This document shows, one piece after another, positions 34,379 through 42,133 of a DNA stretch of 64,000 bases. The stretch is taken from positions 1 through 64,000 of the forward strand of contig CACXMH010000008.1 of the NCBI GenBank assembly GCA_902768715.1, read 5' to 3'. The position numbers and the translations under genes were made by a program. The stretch is from Fibrobacter succinogenes (GTDB taxonomy: Bacteria > Fibrobacterota > Fibrobacteria > Fibrobacterales > Fibrobacteraceae). Below the pieces are notes generated by a model, which saw only the letters and a list, made by a program, of their open reading frames with translations, searched no databases and had not been told where the DNA came from. The first letter of the stretch is position 1; the number at the start of each line of letters is the position of its first letter.

Positions 34379-35197
34379 TTAAGAATGTTCTTTTTTTAGG
34401 ATTCCGAGGGCGCGGTCAACTAAGTCCGGCGAAATGTGGAAAACTTCGCTGAGCTTTTCCACACGGAGCTCTTCGGGAATGCGTTCCATACGGGAGCCGT
34501 CCTTGTCGCGGATGACCAGGTTGCCTTTCTGGTAGTAATACTGCACACCCCGTTCCCGGTCCAAGCGGTTGAGCACCGGGTAGGTCATCATCTCCCGGTA
34601 GAAACTTTCGGACCAGTGCTGCTTGAATTCTTCGACGGAAACACCTTCTAGCGGATACTCGAAACGGAGCTTCATAGGGCCGCCTGCGCCGCCGGTCCAG
34701 AGTTCCAGGGCATCGGCGGCAGGCCGCACTAACTTTACGCAGTTGGGAACCAGCGGAAAAAACGCCTCGCCGGAACCAAACGGTTGGGGTGCAGGCAAAG
34801 GGAGCGGATCAAAGATGAGATAACCGGGGTCGAAGAGGAATTCGGAATTCGGAGTTCGGAATTCGGAATTAATTCTGAAATCCGAATTCTTAAATCCGAA
34901 CTGATCCGGTAGGATCAAAGCGCAGTGGATGTTTTTTTCTTTGCGCTTATGGCCCATGACCAGACGGGGCGAAAGTCCCATGTCAGAAAGCGCCTGGTAC
35001 AGGTGCCAAGTCATGCTGAAGCAGGTGCCGCCACCCATCCAGGAATCTACATCATTCTGAAAACTGTCATCCAGATTGCGGGCACGAGTGGCAGAACCCG
35101 CCGATTCCAGGCGGATAATCTTTGTGAGGTTCTCGTAGGTGACAGTGGAAAGTCTGTTGCACAGCTCGAGAATCTTTTGCCAAGTAGATTGTTCCAC
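34379..35197 (-). CDS. Arylamine N-acetyltransferase-like (Cys-His-Asp) protein with in-frame repeat insertion
   Basis: 272 residues. VTYENLTKII, GGGTCFSMTWHLYQALSDMG, NIHCALILPD and FLFDPGYLIFDP match the fold of arylamine N-acetyltransferases and related transglutaminase-like enzymes. The triad would be Cys (GGTCF), His (NIHCAL) and Asp (LFDPGY). About 20 residues between the His strand and the Asp strand (FKNSDFRINSEFRTPNSEF, residues about 99-120) are the translation of an AATTCGG-type word repeat, absent in normal family members. The insertion sits at a beta-hairpin turn and may be tolerated. Substrate unknown. Confidence 0.7.
   Translation of the reverse strand: MEQSTWQKILELCNRLSTVTYENLTKIIRLESAGSATRARNLDDSFQNDVDSWMGGGTCFSMTWHLYQALSDMGLSPRLVMGHKRKEKNIHCALILPDQFGFKNSDFRINSEFRTPNSEFLFDPGYLIFDPLPLPAPQPFGSGEAFFPLVPNCVKLVRPAADALELWTGGAGGPMKLRFEYPLEGVSVEEFKQHWSESFYREMMTYPVLNRLDRERGVQYYYQKGNLVIRDKDGSRMERIPEELRVEKLSEVFHISPDLVDRALGILKKEHS
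34838..34901. repeat. AATTCGG word repeat inside the NAT-like gene
   Basis: GAATTCGGAATTCGGAGTTCGG and onwards: tandem degenerate AATTCGGA/GTTCGGA words followed by the inverted TCCGAATTCTTAAATCCGAA. It is translated in frame as the residues NSEFRTPNSEF. Confidence 0.85.
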
Positions 35198-35211
35198 AGA
35201 CGGAAAGATAG

Positions 35212-35412
35212 TAATTAGGATTTAGGGGATAGGATCTAGGGGCTAGGGGTTTGAGGTCGCTTTGCTTTGAGGGATGTCATCCTCGCGAAGGCGAGGATCT
35301 GCTAGATTGCAGTAAGCGGATCCTCACCTGCGTGAGGATGACAACTCACACCTCACAACTCGCAACTCACAACTCATACCTCATAACTCACTACTCACCA
35401 CTCACCACTATT
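35212..35412. repeat. Repeat-filled gap: TAGG words, 67-nt composite element, ACTCA words
   Basis: Three repeat types follow one another. First come TTAGGATTTAGGGGATAGG-type words (35214-35250). The second copy of the 67-base GTCAT...ATGAC element follows (35276-35342), the same length as the copy at 33690. Then come about ten ACTCACAACTCA words (35343-35408). An open frame running through this (from 35251) is an artefact of the repeats lacking stops. Confidence 0.85.
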
Positions 35413-35415
35413 TAC

Positions 35416-35421
35416 TATATT
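35416..35421 (+). promoter_or_regulatory. -10 element (TATATT), leaderless start
   Basis: TTTACTATATT ends only 6 bases before ATG at 35428. Transcription would start at the start codon itself; no ribosome-binding site is present. Confidence 0.5.
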
Positions 35422-35427
35422 GTGGCT

Positions 35428-36330
35428 ATGCTGGGAATCGAACAGAAAAAAGGAAACGACCAGCGCCTGTGCGGGCGCATGATTGCCTACGCCAAGATTT
35501 TGCCCTCCCCCGATGCGGAGCGAAGCGGCACGCCTTTTGACGACATGGTGAAAAACGGTCTTTTCGCACTGGAAGGAGATTTCCGCCAGCAGCCCAAGAT
35601 GCCTAACCGCAGGACCATCAACAAGGCCGTGGATTCAAAGATCGACAACCTGCTGGAAACCATGGAAGAAGACGGCGTGGAACTGCCCGAAGACATGGAC
35701 GTGGATTCCCTGCGGGAGCGCCTTCACGAACTGGCCAACATGGAAGTCATTCCCATTCCTGCCCGCATCTGCAATTTTGCCAGCGAAGAAGATATTCTGA
35801 ACGAAGACGCCGACGTGTATTACATTGGCGAGTTCATCGGCATGAACCAGGCCCACTTTTGCATGACCACGCTGCCCGTCTTTTATCAGGCCCGTTACCG
35901 CGAACAGGCCAAGGTCGAAGAAATCAACCTGCTGAACGAGATGCTTTCCCAGTTCGAAAACGGCGAGATTATGGACAACGACGACATCCAGCGGGAAACT
36001 GAAGAACTGTTCCCCGAAGGAGCGAGCCTCAATACCTTCGTGGGCGACCTGAACAACCTGCTGAATACCAGGGTGGTGCCCTTCTTGCTCGCCTGCGAAA
36101 CCGACAGCGACTACGAAAATCAGATTGCCCTGTTCTACAAGTTCATGAAAAATTATCCCGAACAGCGCGACATCAAGCTTATCGACGGCGCTATCAGGGA
36201 ACTGCGCAGGCAAAGCGACAACCAAGGAGCCCGCAGGCTCTTGGAACTGGGCTGCAAGAAGGTGAACGCCATCTACAACGAAGACATCAAGGGCGCCGAA
36301 GAAATTAACCAGGAAATCGCCGCCATCTAG
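35428..36330 (+). CDS. Hypothetical acidic cytoplasmic protein (300 aa)
   Basis: Not recognised. Start chosen at ATG 35428 (MLGIEQKKGNDQRLCGRMIAYAKI), just after a TATATT box; the frame extends upstream only into repeats. The protein is acidic and mainly helical, with no signal or membrane segment. It opens with a small beta-like part and an AKILPSPD segment, and continues with Asn/Glu-rich helices. Probably leaderless. It converges with the sugar-permease gene, 22 bases away. Confidence 0.75.
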   Translation: MLGIEQKKGNDQRLCGRMIAYAKILPSPDAERSGTPFDDMVKNGLFALEGDFRQQPKMPNRRTINKAVDSKIDNLLETMEEDGVELPEDMDVDSLRERLHELANMEVIPIPARICNFASEEDILNEDADVYYIGEFIGMNQAHFCMTTLPVFYQARYREQAKVEEINLLNEMLSQFENGEIMDNDDIQRETEELFPEGASLNTFVGDLNNLLNTRVVPFLLACETDSDYENQIALFYKFMKNYPEQRDIKLIDGAIRELRRQSDNQGARRLLELGCKKVNAIYNEDIKGAEEINQEIAAI

Positions 36331-36352
36331 GGCGATTCCTTTACCCAAATCA

Positions 36353-37219
36353 CTACATCTTGGAGAGGGTCAAAAGGACCGCTCCAATCAAGATGACCAC
36401 CGTGGACATGGCAAGCTTGATGCGGCCTCCGCGGGAAGCATATTCGCCGAACACGAACACGCCCCACAGCTGGTTTACCACCAGGTTCAACTGCAAAAGC
36501 GGGTAACCTACCGCGTAGCCGAACATGCCGTCGTCGGCAATAGTCCAGAAAATGGCCAGGGTACCGAACATCCACATGACGCCCGACGCCATAGAAAGGA
36601 GGGTGGGCACAATGTTTGAATGCCTGATGTCCTTTCGGCGGCGAAATGTCACCAGGCCCACCAGCACGAGACTCCCGATGCAGACCCCGAAGGAGAAGGG
36701 GAACAGGAATTCCATGTCGCCCATGCCGCTGAACTTGAAGGGAATCAGGTAGGTGCCGAACACCGCTCCCGACAAGAGGGAGCGCCAGTTTTTCCAGATG
36801 GATTTTTTCTTGCTGGCAGGAATCCAGATGCCGATAATCATGCAGGCAATAGCCGGGATGGAATAGTACAGCAGGGTCTTTTCCTGGAAAATGACCACCC
36901 CGCTAAAGAACGAAAGCAGAATGCTTACGCTCATGGACCGTAGGCCGGTCCCTGCCAGGTCCGCTTCGGCCTGCACCGCCCAGAAACACAGCGCACCGCC
37001 CAGCACCCAGAGGAGACCGCAACCGATGCCTACGGGGTGGAAGTTGAACTGCCCCGTAACGCAGGTGATGCCCACAGAACAGATGAGAGCCCCGATGGAC
37101 ATGAAGGCCAGATAGGACCAGGAGGAATAAGCGGGATACTTTTTCAGCGGGACCATGTAGGTTCCGAAGGCGAAAATCCCGATAAAGACGCCGATAAGGC
37201 TGAGAGTGCTACTTTCCAA
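36353..37219 (-). CDS. GRP/RhaT-type drug/metabolite-superfamily permease (sugar uptake-like)
   Basis: 288 residues with ten hydrophobic helices in two five-helix halves. The N-terminus (LIGVFIGIFAFGTYMVPLKKYP) and the second-half copy (SGAVFGTYLIPFKFSGMG) repeat the G-T-Y-x-[VI]-P-[LF]-K motif of glucose/ribose porter-type members of the DMT superfamily. Solute unknown; a sugar is likely. It overlaps the end of mnmE by 11 bases and so probably shares its transcript. Confidence 0.82.
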   Translation of the reverse strand: MESSTLSLIGVFIGIFAFGTYMVPLKKYPAYSSWSYLAFMSIGALICSVGITCVTGQFNFHPVGIGCGLLWVLGGALCFWAVQAEADLAGTGLRSMSVSILLSFFSGVVIFQEKTLLYYSIPAIACMIIGIWIPASKKKSIWKNWRSLLSGAVFGTYLIPFKFSGMGDMEFLFPFSFGVCIGSLVLVGLVTFRRRKDIRHSNIVPTLLSMASGVMWMFGTLAIFWTIADDGMFGYAVGYPLLQLNLVVNQLWGVFVFGEYASRGGRIKLAMSTVVILIGAVLLTLSKM

Positions 37220-38579
37220 TGCAGAACCCCGCGAAAATAGATTGTAAAATATCTTCAGAAGAAATTTCGCCCACCACGCTCTGGAGGGAGCGGCGCACCA
37301 GCTGCATCTCGAAGGCGAGAAGTTCTACGGCGGGCTGTTTCTGGAGCAGGTCCAGGGCCCGTTTCACCCCTTCGAAGGCTTCGGCGAGGCAGGCCCGTTC
37401 CCGTTCGCTGGTAATCCAGATGTCTTCGGGGCTGCGACCTTCGGTAAACAGGGCGGCGTCCATCTTTTGCCGGAGTTCGGCCAGACCCTCGCCGGTCTTG
37501 GAGGAGATTAGTAGGTTGTAGGTGTTAGGTTGTAGGTTGTAGGCCGTTCTCTCATCCAGCAAATCACACTTGCTGATGACGGTAACATCGGAATCTGTTG
37601 TAGATTTTTGATTTCCAACTCCGAATTCCGAATTCCGAACTCCGAATTCACACCCGTCCACCACGTGAATCTTCAGGTCCGCCTCTTTCAGAATCTCACG
37701 GCTCTTTTCCATACTGAGGGCGTCCAGCTCGTCGGTGGCCCGGTCGGCAATGCCTGCGGTATCCACCAGACGGATTTCCCCGCCGGGCAAAAACAGCCGG
37801 ACCTCCACGAAGTCCCGAGTGGTGCCGGGGACGCTGCTCACGAGAATGCGGTCTTCGCCCAGGAGGGCGTTTACCAGGCTGGACTTGCCCGCGTTGGGAG
37901 CACCGTAGAGCACTACCAGCGGGAGGCGGCTCAGGTTTTCCTTGCCGCGGAAGCTCTGGAGAATTTCCGAAATCTTTTCGCCGATGGCCACAATCCTCTT
38001 GCGCCAGGAATCGTAATCCGGGTCGGCCTCCTCTTCGGCAAAATCTACATCCAGTTCCAGCCGGGCGGACATGTCCTTCACCTGTTCATTCAGTTCCTGA
38101 ATCTTTTTCGAGAGCGTTCCCGAAAGCAAGCGGTGGGCGTTTTTCAGTTCTGCGCGGTTCGCGCTGTGAATCACGTCGGCTACGGATTCCGCCTGGACCA
38201 GGTCCATCTTGCCGTTCAGAAAGGCCCTGCGGGTAAATTCACCAGGTTCTGCCAGACGAACGCCTTGTACCTTGCGGATGGCCAGAATCAGTTCCCGCAC
38301 GATCAGCGGGTTTCCGTGGGGGTAAAGTTCCAGCGTGTCTTCGCCGGTATAGGAATTGGGCCCTTCGAAAAACAGGTAAAGCAGGCTATCGACGGTTTCG
38401 CCGGTTTTAGGGTCACGGGCCGTTCCAAGACGCGCCTTGTGGCTTTCCAGTCGGGCCACAGCCCTTTCGCCGAACAGGGCCAGAACTACGTCACGCACCT
38501 GAGGGCCGCTTACGCGGATGGCCGCCACGGCGCTAACGCCTGCGGGAGTCATGGGTGCGACAATGGTTCTTTGGTCCAT
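37209..38579 (-). CDS. mnmE: tRNA modification GTPase MnmE with two in-frame repeat insertions
   Basis: 456 residues. With MnmG it makes the 5-carboxymethylaminomethyl group on wobble U34. N-terminal formyl-THF domain (TIVAPMTPAGVSAVAAIRVSG), G domain with G1 GAPNAGKSS, G2 GTTRD, G3 DTAGI, G4 SKCD (usually NKxD) and G5 SSKTGEG, and the C-terminal CIGK with its essential Cys. Two stretches in the G domain are foreign. CEFGVRNSEFGVGN (about residues 309-323, between G3 and G4) and AYNLQPNTYNL (about 346-356, between G4 and G5) are translations of AATTCGG and TAGGT word repeats. A TATATT box ends 7 bases before the ATG. Confidence 0.96.
   Translation of the reverse strand: MDQRTIVAPMTPAGVSAVAAIRVSGPQVRDVVLALFGERAVARLESHKARLGTARDPKTGETVDSLLYLFFEGPNSYTGEDTLELYPHGNPLIVRELILAIRKVQGVRLAEPGEFTRRAFLNGKMDLVQAESVADVIHSANRAELKNAHRLLSGTLSKKIQELNEQVKDMSARLELDVDFAEEEADPDYDSWRKRIVAIGEKISEILQSFRGKENLSRLPLVVLYGAPNAGKSSLVNALLGEDRILVSSVPGTTRDFVEVRLFLPGGEIRLVDTAGIADRATDELDALSMEKSREILKEADLKIHVVDGCEFGVRNSEFGVGNQKSTTDSDVTVISKCDLLDERTAYNLQPNTYNLLISSKTGEGLAELRQKMDAALFTEGRSPEDIWITSERERACLAEAFEGVKRALDLLQKQPAVELLAFEMQLVRRSLQSVVGEISSEDILQSIFAGFCIGK
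37508..37543. repeat. TAGGT word repeat inside mnmE
   Basis: TTAGTAGGTTGTAGGTGTTAGG and on: five TAGGT/TAGGTTG words, open in the mnmE frame on the minus strand, encoding YNLQPNTYNLL. Confidence 0.88.
37613..37649. repeat. AATTCGG word repeat inside mnmE
   Basis: TCCGAATTCCGAATTCCGAA with flanking degenerate copies; the same words as in the NAT-like gene at 34838. Translated as EFGVRNSEFGVGN. Confidence 0.88.
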
Positions 38580-38606
38580 GCCGTTAAATATAAATTTTAG
38601 TTTTTA

Positions 38607-41600
38607 TTATCTGCCGCCCACCAGTTCCTGGGCCAGCTTTTTCATGCCGTTAAAATCCCACTTGCCGCTCCCTAGCTTGGGCACACTCTCTACGCAGAAA
38701 ACGGAACCGGGCAGCATCAGGGGCGGGATTCCCGACTTGCGGAGCCTGCGGGAAATGTCTTCGGCGTCGCCGCCCTTGACCAGCAGCACAATGCGTTCGC
38801 CCTTCACGGAATCGGGAACGGCGGTGACGGCGAATTCCTGACCGTCGAGAATCTTGGTTTCGGCAATGCGGAGTTCCACCGCCGTCAAAGAAATCATCTC
38901 GCCGCCCAGTTTTGCAAAGCGGCTGTAGCGGCCGAGAATCTGCACGAAACCTTCGTCGGTAATCACGCACTTGTCACCGGTCTTGTACCAACGGCGGCCC
39001 TCTTTTTCAATGATTACGGACGCAGTCTTTTCGCCATCTTTCAGGTAGCCCTTCATGACCTGAGGGCCAGACACCACAAGCATACCTTCGCTGCCCTGGG
39101 GCAAAACCTCGTCGGTTTCGGGGTCGATAATGGCGGCCACGGTTCCCGGAGGCGGAAGCCCGATACTCGAATGGTCGCTGCACTTTTCCATGGTCAAGAA
39201 GTCGTCCAGCAGCACGTTGGGCGCGTTGATGGTAGCCAACGGCGTAAGTTCGGTACAGCCGTAGCCTTCGTAAATGTCCTTGCCGAACTTGAGCTTGAAA
39301 GTTTCCCGCATTTCGGGGCGAAGCTTTTCGGCACCCGCGATAATGTAGCGTAGGGAATCCAGACACATGGGGTGAACCCAGCGGTTGATGGCGATGGCAC
39401 GCAAGAAGGTGGGAGTGCCCATGAGGATGGTGGTCTTGTACTGGGCGCAAACACGGGCAAGGGTCTTGATGTCGGTGGGATCCGGGCAGAGCACCATGGG
39501 CACGCCGTCCAAAAGGGGCATCATGAAGGTCAAGGTAAACCCGAAGGAATGGAACAGCGGAAGCAACGCCGTCATCACGTCGGTTCGGCTAAGCTTGATA
39601 ACATGGTCTCCCTGCTGGGCGTTGGAAATCACGTTCTTGTGGGTCAGTTCCACCCCCTTCGGCGTGCCTTCGGAACCGGAACTGAACAAGATGACGGCAT
39701 CGTCTTCCAGCTTGGCGGAACTGAACCAGAGCCTGCGAAGGATTGCCGCAGGGCAAGTCAAAATGACAAGCGTCGCCAACAGACGGCCAAGAGTCGAAAC
39801 CTTCTGTTCCTCTTCGTCCAAATAAATCAGGCGACACTTCTCGGCGACCTGGGCAAAGGCCGGATTCTTGCCGCACAGTTTCTCGAAAAACGCTCGGGTC
39901 GTGACGACGGTAGAAAGCTCCGCCTTTTCCATACAGCCAAGAATGGTATCCACCGGGGCGGTATAGTTCAGGTTGACAGACGTCTTGCCCGCGCCCAAGA
40001 TGGAAATAATCCCGAGAGCGGCATCGCGGCTGGTGGGAATCATGAACCCTACGTTCTTTTCGCCCTTCGCCACGGCCCGAATCTTGCGACCAAAGTAACG
40101 GCACAGACGAATCATGCCAAAGCCGTTCACATGTCGGCCCGCAGGGTCTATGAGAATCGGGCGGAAGCGACGTTTTTCCATAGCCTTGAACCAGAGCGGC
40201 ACAATGCTTTCGGAATGGTCCATGGCAAGGTTCCAGATGTCTGCCGCCAAGAACTGCAGGTCGCTGCGGATTTTCTGTTCGGAAGCATCCGTCGGGAGCG
40301 GCCTCGAAAAACCAACGCTAATCACACGGTTAAAGGATTGCGGGCGGTTCACACTTTCAGAGGCATGGCTATAACGGCTCCCCCACAGCCCCTGGATGTA
40401 GAACGGCACAATCTGCGCGCCCGTCCCTTCAATGGCCTTGGAATAGTCCAGCGAGAACTTCGAGACAAAGGGCGTCTTGGAAACTTCGCCTTCGGGGAAA
40501 ATCACCACCGCCTCGCCGTTCAAAAGGGCCTTGCGGATTTGCTCCATGGCAGGCGCCGGGTCGCGACGGTTGATGCTAATCAAAAAGTTCCCGTGAAAGA
40601 ACCAGCGCTGGTACCAGTCGGCAAAGGTGTTGCGGTTACTGGCAATGCGGAGCGGCCTGGGCGAAGACATCTGCAGAACCGCCCAGTCGATAAAGCTGAA
40701 GTGGGGTCCAATCAAGAGCAGCGGCCCAGATTCCGGAATGTTCTGCACGCCAATCACCTTCACCCGGTAACGGAACACGAAGGCAAAGGCAAAACGGAGC
40801 GTCGCCCGCAAAAGAGTCATGGGGGTCTGCCGCAGGTTCATGATAAAGCACAGGGCAAGAATCACCGACAAGATCATGAAGCAATGGTCGATGGTCACCG
40901 GCGTAAAAATCAGAAGCAGGGTCTGCCCGCCCATAATCAGGGCCAAAAACGCCATCTGGATTGCGTTTGCCACCGCATGAATCCGCCCTGCCGTATCGGG
41001 CCTGGTAAAGTTCTGGATCACCGTCCGCAAAATCACGTAGGCAGATCCTGCGCTCCAGCCGATGACGCCGTAAAGCACAGCCTCCAGCCAGTCGTTACCC
41101 ACAAAGGGCAACGAGAACATGGTCACGGCAGACACCGCCGCCGAAAAAGGAATCAGGCCCGTCTCCACAAATCCCTTGGAGGCACGGCTCGCCGTCAAGG
41201 CGCCCGCCACATAACCCACGGTAGCGCTGAACATGGACACGGGAATCACCGCCGTATGCAACATATCGTTCATGCGCTGGATAAGAATCAAGAAAATCTG
41301 GGTCACGCCCCAGAACGCCGAAAGCCCGAGAATCGAAAGCCGTACAATGGGGTGACTCCAGGTGGCCGAAAAATCCCGCACCGGAGAGCGCATCTTCAGG
41401 GAATCGTGGGACTCCCCCACCCGAATGCAGAAGGCAGCCACAGTGGTCACCACCGAAAGCCCCAGGTAAATCCACAGGGTCAAATCGATACTCACCGGAG
41501 AATTCTCGTGGCCCGAAAGCCCCATGGCAAAAAACGCCGCCCCCGCTGTACCCAGCACCGACAGTGCCATGTACCAGGAATTGATTTTCACCAGGTCCTC

Positions 41601-41996
41601 GCCCGCCACCATCTCCTTCATGATGCCCAGTTTTGCAGGACTCAGAATCGAAAGGAAAATACCATACAAAAGCAACAAACCATACGCCACCCATTCGGCG
41701 CCGGCCACATAGCACACCACCACGGCAATGACAGAAGCCAGCATGCCCACCGAGGCCCAGGCCATAACGCGGCCCTTGCGGAAATGCCCCGCAAAGTAGC
41801 TAGCCGCGGGCAGCATAAAGATGCTGGGAACAAAGATGGCGAACTGCAGCAACATGCTGCGCCACCAGAACGCCGAACCTTCGAAGGAGAACGAGAGCCA
41901 CCGTTGAAAGTGGACAAACAGCCCCATCTGCACAAAAATACTGCAAAAAACCAGAATGAAATAGGGCACCACGCTAGGGTAACGGCAAAGCTTCAT
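38607..41996 (-). CDS. MFS-PlsC-acyl-ACP synthetase fusion (LplT-Aas type)
   Basis: 1,129 residues, three modules. Residues about 1-410 form an MFS transporter of the lysophospholipid flippase (LplT) type with about 12 helices. Residues about 415-620 form a PlsC acyltransferase with the catalytic HFSFID (HX4D) and the FPEGEV motif. Residues about 630-1115 form an AMP-forming ligase with FSSGSEGTPKGVELTHKNV and a YKTGDKCVITDEGFVQILGR hinge region. In E. coli, LplT and Aas are separate proteins that flip and re-acylate lysophosphatidylethanolamine; here one polypeptide should do the whole repair cycle in the inner membrane. Monocistronic. Confidence 0.93.
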   Translation of the reverse strand: MKLCRYPSVVPYFILVFCSIFVQMGLFVHFQRWLSFSFEGSAFWWRSMLLQFAIFVPSIFMLPAASYFAGHFRKGRVMAWASVGMLASVIAVVVCYVAGAEWVAYGLLLLYGIFLSILSPAKLGIMKEMVAGEDLVKINSWYMALSVLGTAGAAFFAMGLSGHENSPVSIDLTLWIYLGLSVVTTVAAFCIRVGESHDSLKMRSPVRDFSATWSHPIVRLSILGLSAFWGVTQIFLILIQRMNDMLHTAVIPVSMFSATVGYVAGALTASRASKGFVETGLIPFSAAVSAVTMFSLPFVGNDWLEAVLYGVIGWSAGSAYVILRTVIQNFTRPDTAGRIHAVANAIQMAFLALIMGGQTLLLIFTPVTIDHCFMILSVILALCFIMNLRQTPMTLLRATLRFAFAFVFRYRVKVIGVQNIPESGPLLLIGPHFSFIDWAVLQMSSPRPLRIASNRNTFADWYQRWFFHGNFLISINRRDPAPAMEQIRKALLNGEAVVIFPEGEVSKTPFVSKFSLDYSKAIEGTGAQIVPFYIQGLWGSRYSHASESVNRPQSFNRVISVGFSRPLPTDASEQKIRSDLQFLAADIWNLAMDHSESIVPLWFKAMEKRRFRPILIDPAGRHVNGFGMIRLCRYFGRKIRAVAKGEKNVGFMIPTSRDAALGIISILGAGKTSVNLNYTAPVDTILGCMEKAELSTVVTTRAFFEKLCGKNPAFAQVAEKCRLIYLDEEEQKVSTLGRLLATLVILTCPAAILRRLWFSSAKLEDDAVILFSSGSEGTPKGVELTHKNVISNAQQGDHVIKLSRTDVMTALLPLFHSFGFTLTFMMPLLDGVPMVLCPDPTDIKTLARVCAQYKTTILMGTPTFLRAIAINRWVHPMCLDSLRYIIAGAEKLRPEMRETFKLKFGKDIYEGYGCTELTPLATINAPNVLLDDFLTMEKCSDHSSIGLPPPGTVAAIIDPETDEVLPQGSEGMLVVSGPQVMKGYLKDGEKTASVIIEKEGRRWYKTGDKCVITDEGFVQILGRYSRFAKLGGEMISLTAVELRIAETKILDGQEFAVTAVPDSVKGERIVLLVKGGDAEDISRRLRKSGIPPLMLPGSVFCVESVPKLGSGKWDFNGMKKLAQELVGGR

Positions 41997-42133
41997 AAAT
42001 CCTCAAATTTCGGCAAATGTAGCTTTCTTGGGGATTTATCCCTAGGCTTTGCAATAGAGTAAAAAACTTACAATTTGCTCACAAAACAGGCGAAAGATTT
42101 GGATTTTCGGATTTTTTAGTATAGATTCAATAT

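Noticed and set aside
35251-35427. Possible N-terminal extension of the 300-residue protein (59 extra codons)
   Set aside because: The stretch is the translation of the 67-base element and ACTCA words; it is low-complexity and a TATATT box lies directly before ATG 35428.
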